From NCBI GenBank assembly GCA_937952925.1, contig CALFYA010000327.1:1-8550 (forward strand): 8,550 bases of DNA. Direction: 5' to 3'. The translations under genes and the position numbers were made by a program. Shown here one piece after another: positions 1-5,838 of the stretch (position 1 is the first letter of the stretch; each line of letters begins with the position of its first letter). The notes beneath the pieces were generated by a model. That model was not told the DNA's origin. It saw nothing but the letters and a program-made list of their open reading frames with translations, and searched no databases. Source of the DNA: an uncultured Moraxellaceae bacterium. GTDB taxonomy: Bacteria; Pseudomonadota; Gammaproteobacteria; Pseudomonadales; Moraxellaceae.

Positions 1-209
1 TGGAAAGCGAGCTGTCCAAGCGCGATTGGTTTGCGGGTGAGCAAATCAGTGCCGCCGATATCCAAATGAGCTTTCCTTTGGAAGCTGCGGCTGCTCGCGG
101 TGGCCTTGATCAGCGTTATCCCAAACTTGCCGCTTATCTTGCCAAAATTCGGGCGCGTTCAGCCTATCAACGCGCTATTGATAAAGGTGGAGCATTCGTT
201 TTGGGCTAA
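1..209 (+). CDS. Glutathione S-transferase, C-terminal part (5' truncated by window edge)
   Basis: An open frame enters from the left edge (codons in phase with base 3) and stops at TAA 207-209, leaving 68 residues. They read as the all-helical C-terminal domain of a cytosolic bacterial glutathione S-transferase: a WFAGEQISAADI stretch (the conserved GST N-capping box and hydrophobic-staple region, usual form 'G.. .T.AD'), then a helix with YPKLAAYLAKIRAR and a tail of YQRAI.KGG type, which is typical of bacterial GSTs. The family conjugates glutathione to electrophiles or reduces peroxides. The N-terminal thioredoxin-like domain with the glutathione site lies outside the window, so the subclass and substrate cannot be given. 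The stop codon overlaps the stop of the convergent ankyrin gene. Family assignment is fairly sure; specific function is not. Confidence 0.85.
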   Translation, partial: ESELSKRDWFAGEQISAADIQMSFPLEAAAARGGLDQRYPKLAAYLAKIRARSAYQRAIDKGGAFVLG

Positions 210-784
210 CGGGTACGCAGTTCACCCTGACTGATCTGGCGTGCGGTATTGCCCAGTGGATCTGCTTGATCCAAATTGGCACCGCGTGCCGCCAAAGCCT
301 TGAGTAGCTCAGTACGACCAAACAACGCGGCATACATCGCAGCGGTTTGCCCGTTGTGGTTGGGCTGATCAGGTTGGCAGTCGGCAGCAATCAAGGTTTT
401 GGCAATCTGTATTTCAGCCTTAAAAATCGCCCCCATCAATGCAGTATTGCCCCGTCGGTCTTTGGTGCAGGGGTTGGCACCGGCTTGCAACAATCGATCA
501 ACCACCTCTGCATGTCCATGATACGCCGCCAAAATCAGTGCGGTGTAGCCTTTGCCATCCGCATGATTGAGATCAAACTTGGCATCAATCAAGGTGTTGA
601 TGATCTTGAGATCACCTTCTTTGGCGGCGCGAAACCAAGATTGCTCAATTTGCTGACGCAGACTCATTTGGGTGTGCGCTTGGTACTGTGCGCCATAGCC
701 CTCGGCTTTAACCGGATGACTGACCACCACACACAAGATCGTCAACAGATACAACCCAATCGCCGCAAGTTTGTGAATGCTCAT
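206..784 (-). CDS. ankB: Exported ankyrin-repeat protein, AnkB-like partner of catalase
   Basis: 192 residues from ATG 784. Residues 1-28 form a signal peptide: a short basic start (MSIHK), a hydrophobic core (IGLYLLTILCVVV), and a likely cleavage after VKA. Then come at least three ankyrin repeats at about 79-108, 112-142 and 145-175 (G.TALI.AA..GH.EVV..LL.AGA type), with a degenerate one near 47-76. Ankyrin repeats bind proteins and have no activity of their own. In Pseudomonas aeruginosa an ankyrin gene, ankB, follows katB and is needed for full KatB activity. Here the gene follows a KatB-type catalase on the same strand 60 bp away, so the same partnership is inferred. ATG 784 was chosen because a GGAG Shine-Dalgarno lies 9 bases upstream (794-797) and the signal peptide begins there; a TTG further upstream at 820 would put the start inside a hairpin and add an uncharged tail. 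The stop overlaps the GST stop. Confidence 0.85.
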   Translation of the reverse strand: MSIHKLAAIGLYLLTILCVVVSHPVKAEGYGAQYQAHTQMSLRQQIEQSWFRAAKEGDLKIINTLIDAKFDLNHADGKGYTALILAAYHGHAEVVDRLLQAGANPCTKDRRGNTALMGAIFKAEIQIAKTLIAADCQPDQPNHNGQTAAMYAALFGRTELLKALAARGANLDQADPLGNTARQISQGELRTR

Positions 785-799
785 GATGACGGACTCCAC

Positions 800-833
800 A
801 AAAATCCCTCTCCCAAACAAATCGAGAGAGGGG
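800..833 (-). terminator. Intercistronic hairpin with T run between katB and ankB
   Basis: Read on the minus strand, a 7-bp perfect stem CCCTCTC/GAGAGGG (plus-strand arms 806-812 and 826-832) encloses a 13-base loop and is followed by A and five T residues. It lies 12 bases past the katB stop and just before the ankB ribosome binding site. It has the form of a modest intrinsic terminator. Between two genes that are probably cotranscribed it would act as an attenuator, or as a 3' stabiliser for katB mRNA. The large loop and short T run make it weak. Confidence 0.5.
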
Positions 834-844
834 TGGGTAGAAAT

Positions 845-2359
845 TTACTCGCTGAGTTGCGCTGCCATGGTTTTGACGCGGTTTACATCGGCTTTGAGTG
901 CTTGTGCCAAGGCCGTGCCGTATGAGGCATCTGCTTTGTAGAAATGCGACAGCATGATGTAGCGCGTTTCTTCATGGCTGACCTGTCCCAAATCACCGGC
1001 CAAATTGCTGATCAAGTTGCGTTGCTCGGTAGCAGACAAGCTCCGATAAAACTCACCGGCCTGACGGAAATTGAGGGTTTTGGCAATCCGAGCTTGCTGA
1101 GTCGTGCCTGCGAGCGGCAGTTGGCTATATTTCATCGTGTGATCATCACGGATATCGACCAAACGACTCGGCTGATAATTCACTTTGCCGGTACGTTGAC
1201 CATAATTCATCGCGCCGTCTTGGTTGTGACTGACGACCTCAACTTTTGGACGATTGATCGACAACTGCAAGGCATTGACACCTACCCGATGCAGCTGTGT
1301 ATCGGCATACGAAAACACGCGACCTTGCAGCAAGCGATCTTCCGACGGCTCAATGCCTGCCACCACGTTTGATGGTGCGAACGCGCTTTGCTCTGTTTCT
1401 TGGAACACATTGGCGGGATTGCGGTTGAGGGTCATGGTGCCCACTTTACGGCTAGGTACGCCCGTCCAGACTTTGGTGGCATCGAGCGGGTCAAAATCAA
1501 ACTTGCTCAAATCGCTGGGCTGCAACACTTGCACATGCAAATCCCATTTGGGGAAGTCGCCTCGTGCAATCGCCTCATACAAATCTTGCGAGGCATGATT
1601 AAAGTTTTTGCCTTGAATCTGCTCGGCTTGCGCGGCCGTCAGATTGCGCTCAGCTTGATGCGGTTTCCAATGAAATTTGACATACACATACTCGCCCTTG
1701 TCATTGACCAGTTTGAAGGCGTGGACACCATTGCCTTCCATCTCTCGATAAGACGCTGGAATGCCATCGTCGGAGTAGACCCGTGTCAACATATGGGTGG
1801 CTTCTGGGATATGGCTAAAAAAGTCAAAAAAACGATTGGGATCTTGGCGATTGGTGTCTGGCGATGGCTTGAGTGAATGCACCATGTCTGGAAACTTGAT
1901 CGCATCACGGATAAAAAATACCGGCAAATTGTTGCCGACCAAATCCCAATTGCCTTCACGGGTATAAAACTTGGTGGCAAAACCGCGCGGATCACGCAAG
2001 GTTTCTGGCGAGTGATTGCCATGAATCACCGTCGAAAAACGCACAAACACCGGTGTTTTCTCGCCTTTTTTAAACACCACTGCACGGCTCAAATCGCTCA
2101 GGTCGTCAGTGGTGACAAACTCACCATGCGCACCTGCCCCGCGTGCATGTACCACCCGCTCAGGAATGCGCTCACGGTCAAAACGCTGCAATTTTTGGAT
2201 CAAATGTACATCTTGCAGCAGCACCCCACCGCTGCTGCCTGCGGTTTGTGAATTCTGATTGTCGCCCACTGCCGCGCCATTATCCCGCGTTAAGGTGGCT
2301 GCCATACTGCCGGTTGCCATACTCATCGCAACCATCAAAGACAAGATCCGTTTTGACAT
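845..2359 (-). CDS. katB: Periplasmic haem catalase, KatB type
   Basis: 504-residue monofunctional haem catalase, disproportionating H2O2 to water and O2. A signal peptide occupies residues 1-20 (MSKR start, cleavage after GSMA), so the mature enzyme should be periplasmic. The catalase core follows directly: FDRERIPERVVHARG with the distal His71, the VGNN motif with the catalytic Asn143, and RVFSYADTQ with the haem-ligand Tyr351 and its partner Arg347. The mature start (ATLTRDNGA.VGDNQNSQTAG) closely resembles P. aeruginosa KatB as I recall it. Length is normal for a small-subunit catalase (about 480-510), with no C-terminal flavodoxin-like domain. The ATG at 2359 has AGGGG 6 bases upstream. 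It heads a pair with ankB. KatB enzymes are commonly peroxide-induced through OxyR; a possible site is annotated upstream. No missing active-site residue was seen. Confidence 0.96.
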   Translation of the reverse strand: MSKRILSLMVAMSMATGSMAATLTRDNGAAVGDNQNSQTAGSSGGVLLQDVHLIQKLQRFDRERIPERVVHARGAGAHGEFVTTDDLSDLSRAVVFKKGEKTPVFVRFSTVIHGNHSPETLRDPRGFATKFYTREGNWDLVGNNLPVFFIRDAIKFPDMVHSLKPSPDTNRQDPNRFFDFFSHIPEATHMLTRVYSDDGIPASYREMEGNGVHAFKLVNDKGEYVYVKFHWKPHQAERNLTAAQAEQIQGKNFNHASQDLYEAIARGDFPKWDLHVQVLQPSDLSKFDFDPLDATKVWTGVPSRKVGTMTLNRNPANVFQETEQSAFAPSNVVAGIEPSEDRLLQGRVFSYADTQLHRVGVNALQLSINRPKVEVVSHNQDGAMNYGQRTGKVNYQPSRLVDIRDDHTMKYSQLPLAGTTQQARIAKTLNFRQAGEFYRSLSATEQRNLISNLAGDLGQVSHEETRYIMLSHFYKADASYGTALAQALKADVNRVKTMAAQLSE

Positions 2360-2428
2360 GATAAACCCCTGACGTTATTTCACACTTGGTGAGGTCATCA
2401 TGCAGAACAATCTAAAATCAGTAAAATG

Positions 2429-2450
2429 GATAAAAATTGTTGGTTTAATC
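2429..2450. promoter_or_regulatory. Imperfect dyad, candidate OxyR/LysR-type site for katB
   Basis: Arms GATAAAA (2429-2435) and TTTAATC (2444-2450) pair at 6 of 7 positions around an 8-base spacer. The element sits just upstream of the candidate katB -10, where OxyR usually binds. It does not match the full OxyR consensus (ATAG-N7-CTAT repeats), and chance dyads are common in such AT-rich DNA. Confidence 0.25.
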
Positions 2451-2462
2451 GCTTTATAAAAT

Positions 2463-2481
2463 AAACATATTTATCATGTTT
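2463..2481. promoter_or_regulatory. Perfect 6-bp inverted repeat, possible operator
   Basis: AAACAT (2463-2468) and ATGTTT (2476-2481) are exact inverted copies separated by 7 bases, in the middle of the divergent region. The geometry (about 13 bp between half-site centres) suits a dimeric regulator that could affect both promoters. No regulator is encoded nearby, and the AT-rich setting raises the odds of a chance match. Confidence 0.3.
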
Positions 2482-2578
2482 TTATGAAAAATTTATGGTT
2501 ACATAACTATTTTTTACTTCAAAACCCACAACTGCCAAGATATCTGTACCGTCAATCAATTCAATAGGAAATGACATC

Positions 2579-4762
2579 ATGACGAATGTAGCAACAATGA
2601 CGCTTAGCACGCCGGATGATCCAGCTACCTCAGTACCATCCCTTTCACCAATATCAACGATTGACATGAGCACACGTCTGGGTCGTGCGGTCATTCGAGG
2701 GGATGATCAAGATAATACCATTACAGGCAGCGCTTTTCAGGATAGCTTATATGGTGGTAATGGTGACGACATATTATACGGTCAGTCTGGGAATGATATT
2801 TTAGTGGGTGGTCATGGTGCTGATACATTGTACGGTGCTCTGGGCAATGATTTTTTGAGCGGCCTTGTGAGTATTGCAGAGCCTCAATTTGAGTCAGACG
2901 TTGTGACGATGGCTGGTGGGGGAGGTGACGATACCTATCGAGTGTATACTGTACGAGATAAGATTGTTGAGGGTGCCAATCTAGGTGTTGATACGGTAGA
3001 GTCATTTATCAGCTTTTCGCTGACAAATGAAAATCTTGAAAATATTACTTTAATGTATGGCGATGCTCTGAAGCAGCATCATATAAATGCCACGGGGAAC
3101 TCAAAGAATAATGTAATAACTGGAAATTCTGGTAATAATGTTTTAAATGGTATGGGTGGCGCTGACAGAATGTTGGGTGGTGGAGGAAGTGATACTTATA
3201 TTATTGATGAGCTAGACGTGATTATTGATTCAGGTCGTGGTTCTGCTGATGTTGATACCATAGTTGTTTCGTTTAGCTATGTGTTGGTGAATATGGATAT
3301 TGAGGTCTTGGAGCTCATAGGCTCAAAGCATATTCATGGCACCGGTAATTCAGGCAATAATAAAATTATTGCGAATGCTGGATACAATATATTAGATGGT
3401 TTGGCAGGGATAGATACTGTTTCATACGAAACAGCAAATGCTGGTGTCACTGTAGGATTGGCAGTCAGTGGAATCCAAGAAACGGGTGGATCGGGATTAG
3501 ATATCTTAAAATCTTTTGAGAGTGTGATGGGTAGCCAATTTGATGATGTGTTAACAGGCTCTGTGGTTGATAATGTGCTATCAGGTCTAGCAGGAGATGA
3601 TCGCCTCTATAGTGGAGATGGAAACGACACGCTAGATGGTGGTATGGGGGTCGATTGGATGGAAGGTGGCTTAGGAGATGATCTTTATGTTGTAGATAGT
3701 AGTAACGATGTTATTATTGAGTCTAATTTTGGGGGTGTAGATACCGTACAGAGTTCGTTAGGTAATTATGTGTTAAATGAAGTTCTTGAAAATCTAAAAT
3801 TGTATGTTGCTGGTGGAAATATAAATGGGGTGGGGAATGGATTTGACAATATTATGGAAGGGAATGATTCTATTAATGCTCTCGATGGTAAAGGTGCTAA
3901 TGATGTTATTTATGGTGGTGGAGGGGGTGATCAGCTACTTGGTGATCAGGGTAATGATATGTTGTATGGTGGGGACGGTTCTGATCAACTGATGGGTGGG
4001 AATGGTGCGGATTTATTGGATGGTGAATTGGGTAATGATGATCTAAAAGGAGAAAGTGGTAATGATATTCTGTATGGTGGAGGGGGAAATGACGCTTTAG
4101 ATGGGGGAATTGGTCTAGATTTAATGGTAGGTGGCTCAGGGGATGATGTTTATACACGGAATAACTCTGGTGACATGATTGAAGAGTTGGTGTCAGGTGG
4201 TACAGATACGGTATACAGCTCTATTCACTACACCTTGGATGCTTATATTGAAAATGCAGTGTTGCTGGGTGATAAAAATCTGAATCTCAAAGGGACAATA
4301 TTTTCAAACACCTTAACCGGCAACCAAGGTCAAAATATACTCGACGGAGGTGCTGGTGCAGATCATTTGCAAGGGGGGGGAGGCAATGACATCTATAAGA
4401 TGGGTCGAGGGTATGGTATTGATACCATTATAGAAAATGATAATACTGCTGCTAATCGTGATCAATTGCGCTTTTCCCAAAACGTTGCTGCCGATCAACT
4501 GTGGTTTAGGCAAGTGGGCAACAATCTCGAAGTATCGATTATCGGCACCAACGACAAAGTGGTGGTGCAAGATTGGTACTTGGGTACAGCCTATCGTACT
4601 GAACAATTGTTGAGTGGCGAAGGCAAAACCCTGCGTGATGCCAATGTCCAAAATCTTGTCAATGCGATGGCAGGCATGAATCCACCACCGTTGGGTCAAA
4701 CCGAGTTGTCTGCTGCACAGCACAGCCAACTTGATGGGGTGATTGCAGCCAACTGGGTGTAA
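2579..4762 (+). CDS. RTX calcium-binding protein secreted by a type I system
   Basis: 727 residues. After a short 40-residue N-terminus with no signal peptide, the protein is built from RTX nonapeptides (GGxGxDxLx) that bind calcium and fold as parallel beta-rolls outside the cell. Blocks lie at about 41-94, 173-208, 256-282, 318-371, 419-526 and 572-607. Four linkers of about 50 residues start after a DTY/DDLY/DDVY motif and carry (V)DTV.S...Y.L and, in three of the four, a central EN, near 118-170, 205-253, 368-416 and 523-570. Residues about 626-680 match the haemolysin-type calcium-binding related domain (QLRF, LWFRQVGNNL, VVVQDWYLG). The tail (about 688-727, ending VIAANWV) resembles the C-terminal secretion tail of many RTX proteins. 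No protease, lipase, cyclase or pore-forming region is visible, so the role is unknown; a surface layer, adhesin or matrix role is possible. Exporter genes (HlyB/HlyD/TolC-like) are not in the window. An eight-G run lies at codons 599-601. The ATG has AGGA upstream. Confidence 0.9.
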   Translation: MTNVATMTLSTPDDPATSVPSLSPISTIDMSTRLGRAVIRGDDQDNTITGSAFQDSLYGGNGDDILYGQSGNDILVGGHGADTLYGALGNDFLSGLVSIAEPQFESDVVTMAGGGGDDTYRVYTVRDKIVEGANLGVDTVESFISFSLTNENLENITLMYGDALKQHHINATGNSKNNVITGNSGNNVLNGMGGADRMLGGGGSDTYIIDELDVIIDSGRGSADVDTIVVSFSYVLVNMDIEVLELIGSKHIHGTGNSGNNKIIANAGYNILDGLAGIDTVSYETANAGVTVGLAVSGIQETGGSGLDILKSFESVMGSQFDDVLTGSVVDNVLSGLAGDDRLYSGDGNDTLDGGMGVDWMEGGLGDDLYVVDSSNDVIIESNFGGVDTVQSSLGNYVLNEVLENLKLYVAGGNINGVGNGFDNIMEGNDSINALDGKGANDVIYGGGGGDQLLGDQGNDMLYGGDGSDQLMGGNGADLLDGELGNDDLKGESGNDILYGGGGNDALDGGIGLDLMVGGSGDDVYTRNNSGDMIEELVSGGTDTVYSSIHYTLDAYIENAVLLGDKNLNLKGTIFSNTLTGNQGQNILDGGAGADHLQGGGGNDIYKMGRGYGIDTIIENDNTAANRDQLRFSQNVAADQLWFRQVGNNLEVSIIGTNDKVVVQDWYLGTAYRTEQLLSGEGKTLRDANVQNLVNAMAGMNPPPLGQTELSAAQHSQLDGVIAANWV
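3833..4156 (+). repeat. Twelve unbroken RTX nonapeptide repeats (27-nt period)
   Basis: Codons 419-526 form twelve consecutive 9-residue units in exact register, from GNGFDNIME to GGSGDDVYT, with Asp or Asn at position 6 in most units (Ser-Ile in the second). At DNA level the period is 27 nt: the stretch at 3951-3960 (gtaatgatat) recurs 108 nt later at 4059-4068, and a diverged copy lies 54 nt earlier. The units near 3899, 3953 and 4061 all encode ND(V/M/I)(I/L)YGG. This is the longest continuous calcium-binding block of the protein and likely grew by tandem duplication. Confidence 0.85.
4373..4380 (+). repeat. Homopolymeric G8 tract within the RTX coding sequence
   Basis: Eight consecutive G residues span codons 599-601 (GGG GGG GGA). 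Other G runs in the gene reach only about five. Loss of one G would bring TAG into frame at 4431-4433; gain of one would bring TGA at 4387-4389. Either removes the haemolysin-type related domain and the secretion tail. Long G runs are known slippage sites in surface-protein genes of Moraxella, Neisseria and Campylobacter. Confidence 0.8.
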
Positions 4763-4771
4763 CGGCGTTTA

Positions 4772-4805
4772 TAAACACATGACTCCAAGCGGAGTCATGT
4801 GTTTA
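4772..4805. terminator. Perfect bidirectional terminator between convergent genes
   Basis: A 15-bp perfect inverted repeat (arms 4772-4786 and 4791-4805, core ACACATGACTCC/GGAGTCATGTGT) with a 4-base AAGC loop lies 10 bases after the RTX stop. A short T-rich stretch follows in each direction (GTTTAATT rightward, GTTTATAAA leftward). It lies between the convergent RTX gene and the leftward cluster and should stop transcription from both sides. The leftward gene's stop codon (4803-4805) forms the end of the stem. Confidence 0.85.
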
Positions 4806-5363
4806 ATTCAAAAACTGCGCTTTAAGCCTGACAAACCACTCAAAATGCACCGCACCCACCAACTCAGGCGTTTGCTCCAGCAGTTCCACATCCAGCAAAC
4901 GATGTTGCTGCATCCGTTTGAGCCAATGTTGTACCAACGCCCATTGACCTTGCGCAGCATCCGCACGCACCAAGCCGAGCAACACAGCAGGGTGCGCCAA
5001 ATGCGACAATGGCCGCAAAATCTGCCGCGCCACGATCAAATATTTTTGCTCATGCGTCACATGATAATGTTGGATGTATACCGAGCCGAGTTGAGCCGAC
5101 AAACGCTCAAACATGCTTTGCTCGTCTACCTCCAAGCGCATCAACTCCAAAATCGCCGCCGCTTCATGGAGCAAATACAACTGCTCCGCTTTTTGCATGC
5201 TGTGCAGTGCTAGTCGTTGCCGAATTTCAGCGCGGATAATTGCCAACTCAGGCGTTGACTGGTTCAAATACGCTTGATCGGTTTCACCAAGCTGTGCAAT
5301 TAACCCTTTGGGGTTGTCGGCTAATACGATCAAGCGATCCTCCAAACTTAATTCGTCAACCAC
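4803..5363 (-). CDS. Unrecognised all-helical protein, possibly TPR-like
   Basis: 186 residues with no signal peptide or membrane segment, rich in Leu, Gln, Glu and Ala, and apparently helical throughout. I do not recognise the family. The spacing of helices such as EQKYLIVARQILRPL, AVLLGLVRADAAQGQW and LVQHWLKRMQQHRL recalls a TPR/alpha-solenoid fold, but no clear TPR consensus is seen. The start is GTG at 5363: an in-frame TAA lies only two codons upstream, and the next Met in frame is residue 56. That start lies 16 bases inside the end of the DUF2177 gene, with no strong Shine-Dalgarno, so translation is probably coupled. The gene is last in a leftward three-gene cluster and its stop codon is part of a bidirectional terminator. 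Codon use matches the neighbouring core genes. A cytoplasmic protein-binding role is only a guess. Confidence 0.75.
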   Translation of the reverse strand: MVDELSLEDRLIVLADNPKGLIAQLGETDQAYLNQSTPELAIIRAEIRQRLALHSMQKAEQLYLLHEAAAILELMRLEVDEQSMFERLSAQLGSVYIQHYHVTHEQKYLIVARQILRPLSHLAHPAVLLGLVRADAAQGQWALVQHWLKRMQQHRLLDVELLEQTPELVGAVHFEWFVRLKAQFLN

Positions 5364-5764
5364 TGCATCTTACGTGCAATCGCGACACTGATAGTAGACA
5401 CTGTCCCCGTCAGCAGGGTGCCCCAAGCCAGATCACCCAAGGTGACTTTGAGTGACCAGCCTTTCATCACCGCCAGATTGGTAAAATCATAAGTGCCATA
5501 CGCCATCGCACCCGCCACAGCGCCAAGTAAAAATACTTTGCCCAAGCCCGCACCGCTACGCAGTTGCGGCACAATCACCAAGATGAGCAGCGCCAACACA
5601 TAAAATAAATAAAACCCAGCCGCCGCGCCCATATTGGGTTGATCCAGCATCAACTCACCAATTTCAGCTTTATAGAAGCGATCCACCATGCTCGACAGCC
5701 AGACAAAATCAATGCCCAAAAACAACGCCAAAGTGATCAAATACACCCATGCATATGCCAACAT
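5348..5764 (-). CDS. DUF2177 family inner-membrane protein
   Basis: 138 residues with four predicted membrane helices: about 4-22 (WVYLITLALFLGIDFVWL), 47-66 (AAGFYLFYVLALLILVIVP), 75-93 (VFLLGAVAGAMAYGTYDF) and 107-128. Family signatures are the first-helix D-F-V-W-L, the FY near residue 30, the QPN motif, and YGTYDFTNLA..KGW followed by D.AWGT. The biochemical function of DUF2177 is unknown. The start at ATG 5764 was chosen because family members begin about this far before the first helix, and GAG lies 9 bases upstream. ATG 5797 and TTG 5818 are alternatives that add 11 and 18 residues. The gene lies 74 bp (or 41 or 20 bp) after the oxygenase gene on the same strand and overlaps the next gene by 16 bp. 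The family call is confident; the start is not. Confidence 0.85.
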   Translation of the reverse strand: MLAYAWVYLITLALFLGIDFVWLSSMVDRFYKAEIGELMLDQPNMGAAAGFYLFYVLALLILVIVPQLRSGAGLGKVFLLGAVAGAMAYGTYDFTNLAVMKGWSLKVTLGDLAWGTLLTGTVSTISVAIARKMQWLTN

Positions 5765-5838
5765 CGCGTGCCACTCAAAAAATCTAAAGGTTGACATGTA
5801 GCATGCCACATTGAGCAAAACCGCTTAAATTGCAAGGT

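Larger units (their letters stand above)
2360..2578. promoter_or_regulatory. AT-rich divergent control region of katB and the RTX gene
   Basis: 219 bp without a gene between two divergent starts. Bases 2401-2520 contain 25 G+C of 120 by hand count, far lower than the genes around them. Both promoters must lie here. For katB the best -10 is TAGATT on the minus strand (plus 2409-2414), with no good -35, which would suit an activator-dependent promoter. No convincing -35/-10 pair was found for the rightward gene. Two dyads are listed separately. Such AT-rich islands are typical targets of H-NS/MvaT-type silencers; that is inference. The rightward gene has AGGA 8-9 bases before its ATG. Confidence 0.55.

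Noticed and set aside
785..820. TTG at 820 as ankB start
   Set aside because: It falls inside the intercistronic hairpin, lacks a Shine-Dalgarno and would place 12 residues before a proper signal peptide; ATG 784 has GGAG at good spacing.
347..925. Long open frame on the plus strand opposite ankB and the end of katB
   Set aside because: It is antisense to two well-supported genes, has no recognisable domain and no good ribosome site; its openness follows from the codon structure of the real genes.
944..2251. Several plus-strand open frames across katB (944-1372, 1388-1876, 1877-2251)
   Set aside because: All lie opposite an intact catalase with every active-site residue in place; none resembles a known protein.
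2360..2578. Canonical OxyR site upstream of katB
   Set aside because: No stretch matches the spaced ATAG/CTAT consensus; only a loose dyad is seen, listed at low confidence.
2571..2582. Three-codon leader (ATG ACA TCA TGA) overlapping the RTX start
   Set aside because: It is too short to judge, lies close to the same Shine-Dalgarno and is most likely chance.
3833..4156. Regularly spaced short repeats that could suggest a CRISPR array
   Set aside because: The 27-nt period encodes in-frame RTX nonapeptides; there are no constant repeats with unique spacers.
4313..4729. Minus-strand open frame opposite the RTX C-terminal domain
   Set aside because: The plus strand encodes a recognisable secretion domain here; the opposite frame has no features of its own.
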